Positions 39,773 to 48,754 of a DNA stretch of 64,000 bases are shown here, one piece after another. The notes under the pieces were generated by a model. The model made no database searches. It worked only from the letters and a program-made list of their open reading frames with translations, and was not told the origin of the DNA. The stretch covers positions 62,001 to 126,000 of the forward strand of contig NZ_PJAQ01000007.1 in the NCBI RefSeq assembly GCF_002836775.1. The letters are read 5' to 3'. The DNA is from Colwellia sp. 12G3 (GTDB lineage Bacteria > Pseudomonadota > Gammaproteobacteria > Enterobacterales > Alteromonadaceae). Each line of letters starts with the position of its first letter. Positions within the stretch are counted from its first letter, which is position 1. Position numbers and translations under genes: made by a program.

Positions 39773-39875
39773 TCGTCACTGGAACTTTAAGTTACTTTGT
39801 TCACCTAACTTCAATAAGTTACAAAACTCTTATCCAAACCTCAGGTTAAATAAACCTTAAAAGATCTAAGTGACA

Positions 39876-40766
39876 TTAAATTTTTTCTACGCGATAGCCT
39901 TTCGCTTTTAATAAGGCTAAAACACTTTCATTACCTGCTAAATGTGCAACCCCCACTAAAACAAACTCTTTATTACTGCTTTTACCATTACCAGCAAACA
40001 TCGCTTCAATATGAGGGATCCAATTTTTATTTCTATCGGTCAGTAATTTTTTAAGTGTTTTAGGGTCGTCTTCCATCGGCGTAATAGCTAAGGTCTTAAG
40101 TTGCTTTTCATCACCTGCTCGCCAGGCTTTAAGTAAACCTAAAAACAGGGTTTTAAAATCTTTCATTTGCTCAAGATTTGACTTGATAAAACGTTCTTCA
40201 TCACCAATGCCCATAGTCGCAATCATATTCATTTGAAACTCGACACTTTCCAAATAGGCTATCGATTTTTGATCCTTATTCGCAAGTTTACTGTAAAAAG
40301 CATCAACACCCTCTCCAGATAACTGTGCATGTTGCGCTTCTAATAACGCCAGCATGGTCAACAAAAAACCAGGTTTGAAGTGTTCAAACATGGTTAAATT
40401 AACGCCTAATGAAGCAATATGCTGACTGAGTTTTTGCTTCGTTTTCGCTGAAATAAAATCACCAATCGTTTCTCCATTACCATATGCCATTTGTTGCATC
40501 ATTTTCATTTGGAAATCAGCATCACTAGCGTCAGGTAATTTAGTTTCTAAAACTATGCTATCGCTTTTTTTATAGGCTTCATCAAACTCTTTTGGTAAAG
40601 GAAATTCTGAGGCAGGTAGGATATGTACGGTACCGCCAATAAAAATATGGTCATTGCCTTTACTGACTTTCCAAACAGATGATTGTGCTTGAATGGTTAA
40701 CGGCAAAAAACACATGGTAATGAGTGTTGCAACAATAAATACATGCTTGGCAGTACTTTTAATCAT
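39876..40766 (-). CDS. exported TraB/GumN family protein
   Basis: A 296-residue protein with a signal peptide (about 1-27), then the family motif GGTVHILP near residue 44 and the C-terminal VLVGVAHLAG with a conserved histidine. The family (PF01963) is related to Tiki-type metalloproteases, though activity in bacteria is poorly known. It lies within the segment bounded by the 122-base repeats. Confidence 0.82.
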   Translation of the reverse strand: MIKSTAKHVFIVATLITMCFLPLTIQAQSSVWKVSKGNDHIFIGGTVHILPASEFPLPKEFDEAYKKSDSIVLETKLPDASDADFQMKMMQQMAYGNGETIGDFISAKTKQKLSQHIASLGVNLTMFEHFKPGFLLTMLALLEAQHAQLSGEGVDAFYSKLANKDQKSIAYLESVEFQMNMIATMGIGDEERFIKSNLEQMKDFKTLFLGLLKAWRAGDEKQLKTLAITPMEDDPKTLKKLLTDRNKNWIPHIEAMFAGNGKSSNKEFVLVGVAHLAGNESVLALLKAKGYRVEKI

Positions 40767-40994
40767 TTAATATCCCTATTGTTTTCAGTGGTAAAAAATT
40801 CATCAACATTTCGGCTCTTTTATAGCGCATTGCAGTTGTTCATGTAAACTCCCTTTTTAATTTATCGCGATAGATTAAGGGATTATTCAATTGATGGTTC
40901 ATATATATATAATGATTTATGTAGGTTTCCCTGTTCAAACCTTAAGCCAGTTGTTAGGCTAACGTTTTACTTCTATCGTGCTAATGACTCTTTA

Positions 40995-41558
40995 TTGACT
41001 AACTTACTTACGGCAGTAACATTGCCGATAAAATTATTATTACTAAGCCTATTTTTATCAGGTTGTGGTTCAATGAAAAACCCTGTGACTTATCATAGTA
41101 GTTTTGATTTTTCTCAGGTAAAAAAATACAGTTTTTACCAAAGCGACTCGACCTTTTTTGACAGCCAAAGCCTGAGCCATTCACAACGAAATCGTATTGA
41201 AATAGCGATAGAAAAAAGTCTTAATGCACAGGACTTTGTATATAGTGACCTTGAAAATGCAGATATTATCATCACATATCACCTAGTTAAGAGAAATAAA
41301 AAAAACTACCAAGACTATAACAAAGCGGTATTATTTTGCCCACATTGTCTAAAGGCTAATACTTGGCAACAAGACAACAATGCGTGGTCTGTTTATCCCG
41401 GAGGTTTGATTATTGATTTAGTCGATCCGAAAAAAAACCGCTCTGTATGGCGCAGTATATATCCTCTCAAATATAAACAAAAAGATAATAGTAAAATACA
41501 AAATGAAAAAATAATGGAGGCTGTTGATATTATGCTGATGCAGTATCCTGGAAAATAA
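40995..41558 (+). CDS. DUF4136-type lipoprotein
   Basis: 187 residues from a TTG start. The lipobox LSGC puts the lipidated cysteine at 24. The conserved pattern FDFSQVKKYSFY followed by ENADIIITYHLV is typical of DUF4136 lipoproteins, whose function is unknown. A CPHC motif (near residue 116) is unusual and could bind metal or be redox-active. No better start is available in frame. Confidence 0.75.
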   Translation: MTNLLTAVTLPIKLLLLSLFLSGCGSMKNPVTYHSSFDFSQVKKYSFYQSDSTFFDSQSLSHSQRNRIEIAIEKSLNAQDFVYSDLENADIIITYHLVKRNKKNYQDYNKAVLFCPHCLKANTWQQDNNAWSVYPGGLIIDLVDPKKNRSVWRSIYPLKYKQKDNSKIQNEKIMEAVDIMLMQYPGK

Positions 41559-41658
41559 AACACTGTTTCGACAATATTTATTTAACTTGAGCTCTATTCA
41601 AGTTGCTTTTCCCGATTTATAATACTCAATTAATATAACATAAGAATCTTACTCATAT

Positions 41659-41982
41659 ATGAACTATCCAGATGACGAAACAGGCCAAGTATTAGCCGAA
41701 ATGCACCAAGCAGGTATCGACTTGAGTCAATCACACGATGTGGTATTTTTTCATTTGTTTGAGAAAGAAAGTCAAGCACAGGCTATGGTTGCTCACATAA
41801 AAGAACACTTGCCCGAAGTAATATGTAACTTACACCCAGATGAAACGCCTAATGTTTGGGATGTCGATTGCACCGTTGTTATGACACCATCACACGAAGC
41901 GATTGTTAAACAAGAAGAAGCTTTTGAAAAAATCGTTACCCAGTTTACGGGTTACACCGATGGTTGGGGGATTGAAGCTTAA
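41659..41982 (+). CDS. rraB: RraB-like regulator of RNase E
   Basis: A 107-residue acidic cytoplasmic protein. YPDDETGQVLAEM at the start, SHDVVFFHLFEKESQAQAM and GYTDGWGIEA at the end follow the RraB/DUF695 pattern. RraB binds the RNase E scaffold and modulates RNA turnover. The acyltransferase gene begins 22 bases downstream. Confidence 0.82.
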   Translation: MNYPDDETGQVLAEMHQAGIDLSQSHDVVFFHLFEKESQAQAMVAHIKEHLPEVICNLHPDETPNVWDVDCTVVMTPSHEAIVKQEEAFEKIVTQFTGYTDGWGIEA

Positions 41983-42004
41983 TTATCGCTTCACAATAAT
42001 ACTC

Positions 42005-42661
42005 ATGTTTAGCTTTTACCTAAAAAAATACTCCATGTATGTCTTCATAGCGGCTGAGTCTGTCGCACTGTCTCTGTGTACGCGTCATGGTGTGATGTTC
42101 AATCGTTTTCGCAAATTCTTTGTTATTAGAATTGTGCGAAGTGTGGGTGCACGTGTAAACCTTACCGGCACTATCGATGCAGATACTGATATTTTAATCG
42201 TTAATCATCAAAGTATGTTTGATATTTTCTCGCTTGAAGAGGCGGTAGGTTTGGATACTCGCTTTATTGGTAGAACAGGGATTATGGATAAATGGCCCGT
42301 TTCTCGTATTGTCGATAGGGTTGGCCATATTACCGTCGATCAAAAAGATCGTCGCGCCATCATTCAATTATTAAAAGATGTTAAAGTCTGCAAAGGTAAA
42401 AAAGTAATCATATTTCCTGAAGGGACTCGCTCACAATCAGGAAAAATTGAACCGTTTGAAGCTGGTGCAAAATTATTGGTTGAAAAGCTAAAGCTTAAAG
42501 CCCAACCCGTTGTGATTAAAAATATCTTAGATATTTATAACGAGTCAGATAAAACCGCTACTTCAGGTACTATTGAAATAGAAGTGTTACCCGCAATTAC
42601 TATTGCTGATGATTGGTACGCGCAAACTCACCAACAAATGAATAAGACCTTTAGCCAATAG
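42005..42661 (+). CDS. plsC: 1-acyl-glycerol-3-phosphate acyltransferase, PlsC-like
   Basis: About 218 residues from ATG 42005 (a longer frame to 41903 overlaps rraB and is not preferred). One N-terminal hydrophobic segment anchors it. The catalytic NHxxxxD is NHQSMFD at about residues 67-73 and the substrate motif FPEGTRS is at about 137. It makes phosphatidic acid or acylates a related lipid. The last codons form one arm of a TTAGCCAATA/TATTGGCTAA inverted repeat (42651-42680). Confidence 0.88.
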   Translation: MFSFYLKKYSMYVFIAAESVALSLCTRHGVMFNRFRKFFVIRIVRSVGARVNLTGTIDADTDILIVNHQSMFDIFSLEEAVGLDTRFIGRTGIMDKWPVSRIVDRVGHITVDQKDRRAIIQLLKDVKVCKGKKVIIFPEGTRSQSGKIEPFEAGAKLLVEKLKLKAQPVVIKNILDIYNESDKTATSGTIEIEVLPAITIADDWYAQTHQQMNKTFSQ

Positions 42662-42792
42662 CTATATAGATATTGGCTAATTAGTTTGTCTGCTGACTGT
42701 TAATAAAACGCATAAACGACTCACACATGCGTTTTACACTCTCTTGCATTGTTACTACAAATGCCAAACAGTATTACTGCACGCTACTCTAG

Positions 42793-42914
42793 ATAACCTG
42801 AACTTCGGATAAGCGAATTTGCCAAACAACGCTATTTAAGCGCCTATCAGCGTTATTTTTACTCCCAATAACCCGTTATTGGTTTGTAAAAATATCTTAA
42901 TAGACACTTAAATT
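42793..42914. repeat. 122-base repeat, copy 2
   Basis: It matches 39651-39772 at 119 of 122 positions in direct orientation. Homology ends at 42914, immediately before an outer-membrane-protein remnant. 42681-42792 holds nothing recognisable. Confidence 0.9.
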
Positions 42915-42916
42915 GC

Positions 42917-43006
42917 GGCATAGGTATGAATGTTGGTCTACGCTACCAAGACATGGGTGAGTTAACCCTGAAATCACCCAATGTAGGTATTAGCTCCTCA
43001 TTTTAA
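42917..43006 (+). pseudogene. C-terminal remnant of an outer-membrane beta-barrel protein
   Basis: An open stretch of 29 codons ends in TAA at 43004-43006. It reads as two amphipathic strands (GIGMNVGLRYQDMGELTLKS) and closes with Phe (VGISSSF), the usual signature of the last strand of an outer-membrane barrel. There is no start codon or upstream part: the frame meets a stop at 42887 inside the repeat. The rest of the gene was apparently replaced at the repeat boundary. Confidence 0.55.
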
Positions 43007-43046
43007 CCCAGCTAATTTCAAGGCTGTAGATGGTTAACAGGAAACT

Positions 43047-43694
43047 TCAACTTTTCTCTTTGCTTTTTTCTTTACTTGGTTTTTCAACAATATGAAAAGC
43101 CGGTAAAGAAACATGCCAATAGATAGCAGCCAAGCGTAAAACCAATGCTGCAGAGATAGATGCGACCATAGCGTGGTTATCGCTCCAACCTAACCAATGT
43201 AATAAAATAAATAAGCTACCTCCCAACATGGCTGCCAACGCATAAATTTCTTCACGTAAAATCATTGGAATTACGTTACACAATATATCTCGAATCATAC
43301 CGCCAGCAACCCCAGTAATAGTGCCTAACACGACAGCAACAGGAATAGGTGCGCCCAAATATAACGCCTTCTGTGTACCTAAAACGGCAAATAAAGCTAA
43401 ACCGAGTGCATCCGCAATAAGTAAAAAGCGTTTAGGAATTCTTTTCGGCTGCCTGATAAGTACAATGGTGAGCACCGCGGTCGCTAAAATAACATAGAGG
43501 TAGTAAGGTTTTACCACCCAGAATACCGGAGTTTGTAAAATAACATCACGAATAGTTCCCCCTCCAACCGCGGTCACTGAAGCGAGTACCACAACACCAA
43601 AAGGATCAAGTTGATAACGCCCAGCCATAAGCGCGCCTGATAAGGCAAAAACAATAATGCCAAAGATATCTAAGTAGAATAAAAATTCATTCAT
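43047..43694 (-). CDS. yicG: TRIC-family membrane protein (YicG/UPF0126)
   Basis: A 215-residue inner-membrane protein with about seven hydrophobic segments and two pseudo-repeated halves. Each half has the glycine-rich family motif: AVGGGTIRDVIL and GVAGGMIRDILC. Bacterial relatives form trimeric cation channels; some are linked to glycine uptake. It lies 16 bases after the CobD-like gene on the same strand. Confidence 0.88.
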   Translation of the reverse strand: MNEFLFYLDIFGIIVFALSGALMAGRYQLDPFGVVVLASVTAVGGGTIRDVILQTPVFWVVKPYYLYVILATAVLTIVLIRQPKRIPKRFLLIADALGLALFAVLGTQKALYLGAPIPVAVVLGTITGVAGGMIRDILCNVIPMILREEIYALAAMLGGSLFILLHWLGWSDNHAMVASISAALVLRLAAIYWHVSLPAFHIVEKPSKEKSKEKS

Positions 43695-43710
43695 GGGAAG
43701 TCCAAATCCA

Positions 43711-44676
43711 CTAAGGGTTAGATGCTAACTGCCAGCTTAGCGCTAACAGTGCGAGTAAAAATAAACTGCTATAGAAAGAAAAATTAACTTTTTGAGTCGC
43801 TTTAATAATATCGCGTGGCTCTGGTTGTTTGCCTAGATCATTAAAAGCCAATTTACGTAACTTTTCCTCTTGATACATGGCGACTCCACCTAATCTTACC
43901 GTTAACGAAAAAGCATGGACTGCAATAACAAAATCATTATTGAGTTTGAAAAAATGGCCTCGCGTTAATCGCCAAAATAATAAACTTCCCTGCCCTAACG
44001 TACTTAGCAAGATCAACAATGCCATTAAGCGACCAGGTAACCATTGTATTATCTGGATAAACAGCTGGCTATAAAAGCCAAAATGCTTATATTGCGCTAA
44101 CTTTGTATTCCAACAATAGTGCATTTCTAACAGTAGTCTGTAGCTCAGCGTTGCTAATGGGCCAAAAGCGACAAAGATAAAGCTAACCACATAAATTTGC
44201 TGAACACTCCGAAGTAGCTGCATTTCAATTGCCGCTTTACTTAAGCCGACTTGTGACAACTGTTCGGTTTCTCTCAACAACAATGGCTTGAGTGTTTGCT
44301 TCACTAGATAGTTTTGTTTCGCAACCAAGGCTTGAGCAACACGCTTATTAATTTGCCCTAAGTTTAGACTGCCTAGGGCAAAATAAAGTAATAGCCCTTG
44401 CCAGATATAATCAACCGCAACAAAGTCAGCGAATAGCCATAAAATAATAGCTATCGGTACTAAGGTGACTAATACCGCTAATAAGCCAGCGATGGTTTGA
44501 TGCGATGTACCATGTTTACTGTTATTTACTTTATTGCCTAGTTGTAAGCAATAAAATTGGAAAAAACGTAACGGCTCATGCGCAATAAAGTGACTAACTA
44601 AGAACTTAATGAGCAGCACTACCATGAGGATTAACACATGATAAGTAAAAGGCGTTAACTCGGTGAGTACTGTCAT
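43711..44676 (-). CDS. CobD/CbiB-like membrane protein
   Basis: A 321-residue membrane protein with about five spans. RFFQFYCLQLGNK near the start, AVHAFSLTVRLGG and the mid-region resemble the CobD/CbiB family (adenosylcobinamide-phosphate synthase) or the related AmpE group. No other cobalamin genes are nearby, so a biosynthetic role is uncertain. The link with mtnN, 30 bases upstream, is seen in related marine genera. It is annotated by family only. Confidence 0.65.
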   Translation of the reverse strand: MTVLTELTPFTYHVLILMVVLLIKFLVSHFIAHEPLRFFQFYCLQLGNKVNNSKHGTSHQTIAGLLAVLVTLVPIAIILWLFADFVAVDYIWQGLLLYFALGSLNLGQINKRVAQALVAKQNYLVKQTLKPLLLRETEQLSQVGLSKAAIEMQLLRSVQQIYVVSFIFVAFGPLATLSYRLLLEMHYCWNTKLAQYKHFGFYSQLFIQIIQWLPGRLMALLILLSTLGQGSLLFWRLTRGHFFKLNNDFVIAVHAFSLTVRLGGVAMYQEEKLRKLAFNDLGKQPEPRDIIKATQKVNFSFYSSLFLLALLALSWQLASNP

Positions 44677-44706
44677 TGATTATCCCTTTTGCTTTGTTCT
44701 AGAGAG

Positions 44707-45435
44707 TTAAAGGCTAAGTGTTTTGCCTTTAAGTTGCTCCAACATATTGAGTACCAACTGCGATGAGTTAACCGCCGCTGTTTCTAAATATTCTTCAAAA
44801 GTATGTGGTGATTCTTTACCAGCAATATCCGAAAGTGAACGAATAATCACAAACGGTGTTTTAAGCTGTAAACAAGCTTGGGCTATAGCAGCACCTTCCA
44901 TTTCAACCGCAGCCATTGTGGGGAAGTTAGCGCGGGCTTTCGCGACATCTTCTTCTTTAGTCATAAAAGTATCACCTGTAGTGATTAAACCTGTTACTGC
45001 AGTAATGCTCTGTCCGGCGGTCTGGCTTAATTTTTCAATACCAGCTTTGGCTGCTGCGACTAAATCATCGTGTGGCATAAATGCCGCAGGATTAGCGGGT
45101 AATTGCCCTACTTCATAGCCAAATGCGGTAAGATCAACATCGTGATAGCGTACTTCTGAGCTCACCACAATATCACCTACTTTTAATGCCGCATCAAAGC
45201 CGCCAGCTGAGCCAGTATTAACCACGTAATCAACCTGAAAACGGTCTATTAATATTGCTGTTGCTAGCGCCGCCGCAACCTTACCAATGCCTGATTGAAC
45301 AATAACAACATCACTGCCATCCAACTGACCTTGATGAAAAGTGTAACCTGCATGCTCGGTGCTTTTGGCATCAGTTAACTTTGCCTTTAAAATGGCAACT
45401 TCTGGCTCCATTGCGCCAATAATTCCTGCTTTCAT
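44707..45435 (-). CDS. mtnN: 5-prime-methylthioadenosine / S-adenosylhomocysteine nucleosidase
   Basis: A 242-residue cytoplasmic enzyme that cleaves adenine from MTA and SAH, in methionine salvage and autoinducer-2 precursor formation. GIIGAMEPEVAIL at the start carries catalytic Glu12, VVNTGSAGGFD is the ribose site, VEMEGAAIAQ binds the ribosyl part and SLSDIAG holds the catalytic aspartate. Start and length agree with the family. Confidence 0.96.
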   Translation of the reverse strand: MKAGIIGAMEPEVAILKAKLTDAKSTEHAGYTFHQGQLDGSDVVIVQSGIGKVAAALATAILIDRFQVDYVVNTGSAGGFDAALKVGDIVVSSEVRYHDVDLTAFGYEVGQLPANPAAFMPHDDLVAAAKAGIEKLSQTAGQSITAVTGLITTGDTFMTKEEDVAKARANFPTMAAVEMEGAAIAQACLQLKTPFVIIRSLSDIAGKESPHTFEEYLETAAVNSSQLVLNMLEQLKGKTLSL

Positions 45436-45521
45436 GATAATTCCTAACTGTGTTTAATGTAATTTATGTAAAATAATGATAACTGTTTATTTTATTGCCC
45501 TATGACAAAAGCATAAGTTCT

Positions 45522-46271
45522 TTATACGTATTCTCGCAGTCCGTAAAAAACTAGGTTATCGATAAATTGAATGCTTTCTATCGAGAGACTATTTTCCGTG
45601 GTCTGTGCTAACAATAATTGTGTTAACGCCTTACCATCACCACCCGTTAAGATTATGCGGTCAACGCCAGCTAATTTCTGTGCTTGTACAATCGCTTGTT
45701 CAATCATACCTATAGTTGCAGCCCAACAAGCGTTATTAACATTATCGGTAGTATTAGTGCCAAAGGTTACCTTGGCTACCGTTTTACTCTCTGCATGCAC
45801 TAAAGTGCTGTGACTTAAAATACTGTTAAAGAGTGCTTTAATGCCAGCTAATATCCAGCCGCCTTGGTGCTGGCCATTACTCGCCAGTAAGTCCACTGTG
45901 GTCGCAGTGCCCGCATCTATAATTAATACGTTTTGCTTTGGATACAGAGTTATCGTGCCCAATAATGCTAGCCAGCGATCGATACCTAAGGTCGTTGGCT
46001 GCTGATAAGCTGAAATCAACGAATTTTTTTTCTGTTCACTATGCACTTGTTTAAAAATAATTTTTTGCGCTACACACCAATGTTCAAGCTCAGTGGTTAA
46101 TGTTGATTTAGCCACATTAGCCACTATAACTCGACTAGCTTTAGTGAAATGCTGGGTAAAATAGTCTACATTAAAATCGTTATTATTCAGTTGCGTAGTC
46201 GCTGATAATTGCCCTTCAATAAGTTGAACGTATTTCGTTCGGCTATTACCAATATCTATTAATAAGATCAT
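45522..46271 (-). CDS. coaX: type III pantothenate kinase
   Basis: A 249-residue cytoplasmic kinase for the first step of coenzyme A synthesis. IDIGNSRTK near residue 5 is the phosphate-binding motif of the ASKHA fold, TTLGIDRWLALLG and IIDAGTATTVD are the other family motifs. It overlaps birA by four bases (ATGA), so the two are translationally coupled, in the order murB-birA-coaX. Confidence 0.95.
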   Translation of the reverse strand: MILLIDIGNSRTKYVQLIEGQLSATTQLNNNDFNVDYFTQHFTKASRVIVANVAKSTLTTELEHWCVAQKIIFKQVHSEQKKNSLISAYQQPTTLGIDRWLALLGTITLYPKQNVLIIDAGTATTVDLLASNGQHQGGWILAGIKALFNSILSHSTLVHAESKTVAKVTFGTNTTDNVNNACWAATIGMIEQAIVQAQKLAGVDRIILTGGDGKALTQLLLAQTTENSLSIESIQFIDNLVFYGLREYV

Positions 46272-47269
46272 TCATCCATCCTTAGACTTACTTCGCCGCC
46301 GTAAACGGGTTTAACTTGACCATCAACTTCTAACAGTAAAGCACCTTGGTTATTTACACCTCGACATATACCGTGAGTTACACGCTCCCCTGTTATCAAT
46401 TTGACCCGCTTATTTAAAAAAGCATCATGGGCATGCCATTCATCCAACATAGGTACTAACCCCTCTTGCTGGTGTTGATGTAATCGCTTTCGTAAGCAAC
46501 TGATTAATTGAGCACAGAGCGCATTTCTATCAATTGCGACTTTACTGTGTGACTGTAAGTCTGTCCATTTTTGTTCAATTAATTTACCTGCTTCTTCTGG
46601 CATATGCAGATTTAAGCCGATGCCAATCACGCAGTGACTAGGCTCTAACGCCTGACCTTCGAGATCAATTAAAATGCCCGCAAGTTTTACGCCATCGAGG
46701 TAAATGTCATTTGGCCACTTCAGTTGAACTTGTATATTACTGTGGGCTTTTACCGCATCACTTACGGCTAATGCTGTGACTAAACTTAACCCCATAGCCG
46801 CTGATAAACCTTGCTCTAAATACCAGTACATAGACAAGTAAATTTGCGAACCAAAAGGCGATATCCACTGCCTACCACGACGCCCTCGGCCAGCGCTTTG
46901 ATATTCAGCTAAACAAACTTGCCCTGGCGATACTTGATTAGGCAAACGCCTCATTAAGTAATCATTGGTAGAGTCAATTAAGCTATGCACTTCAATCAAC
47001 GGCCAGTCATTTTGATTTTTAGCCTGTTTACTCACTTCATCGGCTAATAGGCTGATAATTTTTTCTTTCTCTAATAAGTACAGCGGTTGCGCCAACTTAT
47101 AACCTTTGCCAGTGACACTGTAGATATCTAGACCAATTTCAGTTAACACTTTAATATGTTTAGCGATAGCTGTACGACTGATCCCTAACTGCTCACCGAG
47201 TAACTGTCCTGACACAAATTGGCCGGCGGCTAATGCCTTAACTAAATGTTCTTTCACTGCTTTAGTCAT
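46268..47269 (-). CDS. birA: biotin ligase / biotin operon repressor BirA
   Basis: 333 residues from ATG 47269, preceded by GGGGA; an upstream GTG at 47284 adds five residues. The N-terminal winged helix (residues about 5-60, [18 protein letters not shown]) binds DNA. The catalytic domain has the biotinyl-AMP motif [10 protein letters not shown] and [10 protein letters not shown]. It attaches biotin to acetyl-CoA carboxylase and represses the biotin operon. It overlaps murB by eight bases. Confidence 0.95.
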   Translation of the reverse strand: MTKAVKEHLVKALAAGQFVSGQLLGEQLGISRTAIAKHIKVLTEIGLDIYSVTGKGYKLAQPLYLLEKEKIISLLADEVSKQAKNQNDWPLIEVHSLIDSTNDYLMRRLPNQVSPGQVCLAEYQSAGRGRRGRQWISPFGSQIYLSMYWYLEQGLSAAMGLSLVTALAVSDAVKAHSNIQVQLKWPNDIYLDGVKLAGILIDLEGQALEPSHCVIGIGLNLHMPEEAGKLIEQKWTDLQSHSKVAIDRNALCAQLISCLRKRLHQHQQEGLVPMLDEWHAHDAFLNKRVKLITGERVTHGICRGVNNQGALLLEVDGQVKPVYGGEVSLRMDE

Positions 47270-48356
47270 CGCACTTATCCCCACCCAAGTTAATATTGTC
47301 GATAGGATTAAAATCAGTCAGCGATGAAAATGATCTTTCACCTTGCTGCGTAATCATGCGTACTTCTGGCGTTAAAGATACTGAGAATTTTTCTGCTACT
47401 TTTCGTTGGATATATTTAGCTAAACTAATAATATCGGCTCCTAAGTCACTCCCATAATTAACCAGCACTAAAGCTTGTTGCTGGTGAACACCAACATCCT
47501 GATGGCGATAGCCTTTTAGTCCGACTTGATCGATTAGCCAACCAGCGGCTAGTTTTATTTCGCCATTTTTTTGTGGATAATGAGGCATGTCAGGATATTG
47601 TTTTTGTAGTTTAGCGAAGTGGTCTTCATTAACAATAGGGTTTTTAAAGAAGCTGCCTGCATTAGGTAATACTTTAGGATCTGGTAACTTGCTACTACGC
47701 AATTTAATAACTTGGGTCATCACCTGCTTAGCAGTACTATCTTTGGCTAGGATGTCTAACCCTGCGTAAGAAAGGTTTGCTTGCCATGCTTTAGGGAAGT
47801 TAAAAGTCACCTGAGTAATCAGGCCTTTGTTATAGCGTTCTTGCTTAAAAACACTATCACGATAAGCAAATTTACACGCCTGCTTTGTTAGCGAGTGCAT
47901 GGTTTTACTAGCAAATTCATACCATTGTACATCTTGACAATAGTCTGCAAACTCTACGCCGTAAGCGCCAATATTTTGTACCGGTGCAGCCCCAATACTA
48001 CCGGGAATCAAGGCTAAATTTTCTAAGCCAAAAATACCTTGTTCTAAACAAAAACAAACAAAATCATGCCAATTTTCTGCTGCGCCCGCCGTAACGATAA
48101 AATGATCATCTTGTTCATCAATTTCAATACCGGTAAATTTCGGCTGAATAATAATCGGCGCTTGAGCTTCTACAAACAATGTATTACTACCTTCGCCAAG
48201 AATATAAAACTTGCCTGAGGTATTGCCAGCAGTTAACTCAGGTAATTGCTGTAATTCAGCGAATGTACTGGGAAAATAAATATGCGAGCAGCTCGCCTTA
48301 ATGTTAAAGCTGTTACTGCTTTGTAGGGAGTAATTTAAGTTTGAGTGCATAGCCAT
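47262..48356 (-). CDS. murB: UDP-N-acetylenolpyruvoylglucosamine reductase
   Basis: About 364 residues from ATG 48356; an in-frame ATG at 48380 adds a hydrophobic MILSFFIL that does not suit a soluble enzyme. The FAD-binding part has LGEGSNTLF and [26 protein letters not shown] carries the substrate arginine, GSFFKNP the catalytic serine and PEVRMI the C-terminal glutamate. It completes UDP-MurNAc synthesis for peptidoglycan. It is the first gene of murB-birA-coaX. No Shine-Dalgarno is clear for any start. Confidence 0.94.
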   Translation of the reverse strand: MAMHSNLNYSLQSSNSFNIKASCSHIYFPSTFAELQQLPELTAGNTSGKFYILGEGSNTLFVEAQAPIIIQPKFTGIEIDEQDDHFIVTAGAAENWHDFVCFCLEQGIFGLENLALIPGSIGAAPVQNIGAYGVEFADYCQDVQWYEFASKTMHSLTKQACKFAYRDSVFKQERYNKGLITQVTFNFPKAWQANLSYAGLDILAKDSTAKQVMTQVIKLRSSKLPDPKVLPNAGSFFKNPIVNEDHFAKLQKQYPDMPHYPQKNGEIKLAAGWLIDQVGLKGYRHQDVGVHQQQALVLVNYGSDLGADIISLAKYIQRKVAEKFSVSLTPEVRMITQQGERSFSSLTDFNPIDNINLGGDKCDD

Positions 48357-48454
48357 GAGAATGAAAAATGAAAGAATCATTATTGTACTGAAAAATCAGC
48401 TGAACACCAATTATTCACTACGATACCGCAACAATAACTAGGGTCTGTTGATCT

Positions 48455-48505
48455 TTCGCGGTTAAATTTTGTTCGCGATTAAATTTTGTTCGAGATTAAA
48501 TATAA
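48455..48505. repeat. 17-base tandem repeat, three copies
   Basis: TTCGCGGTTAAATTTTG, TTCGCGATTAAATTTTG and TTCGAGATTAAATATAA stand head to tail between the divergent murB and diguanylate cyclase genes. The palindromic TTAA cores could bind a regulator. The preceding GGGTCTGTTGATC may be an old insertion-sequence end. The rest of 48381-48754 is AT-rich with nothing else seen. Confidence 0.7.
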
Positions 48506-48754
48506 ACAACATTACTGGCTGGTATGCCTGAGTGCATAGAAAGCGTGAGTCAATAATATAGCCATGTATAATTTTACCTAAAAGTAAATTGTTACTAGTT
48601 TATCTCGATTTGAAATAGATAGTAATATAACATCACTTAAAACAAGGGTTAAATAATGATACAGAAAATAGTTAATATTTAACCCTTGTTTAGCCATTGC
48701 CTAGTCAACTTCTAGCATTATATATTTTACTATTGAGCACATTATTGAACACCT

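Noticed and set aside
42651..42680. Terminator after plsC
   Set aside because: TTAGCCAATA/TATTGGCTAA is a good inverted repeat but lacks a T-run, so it is only noted with plsC.
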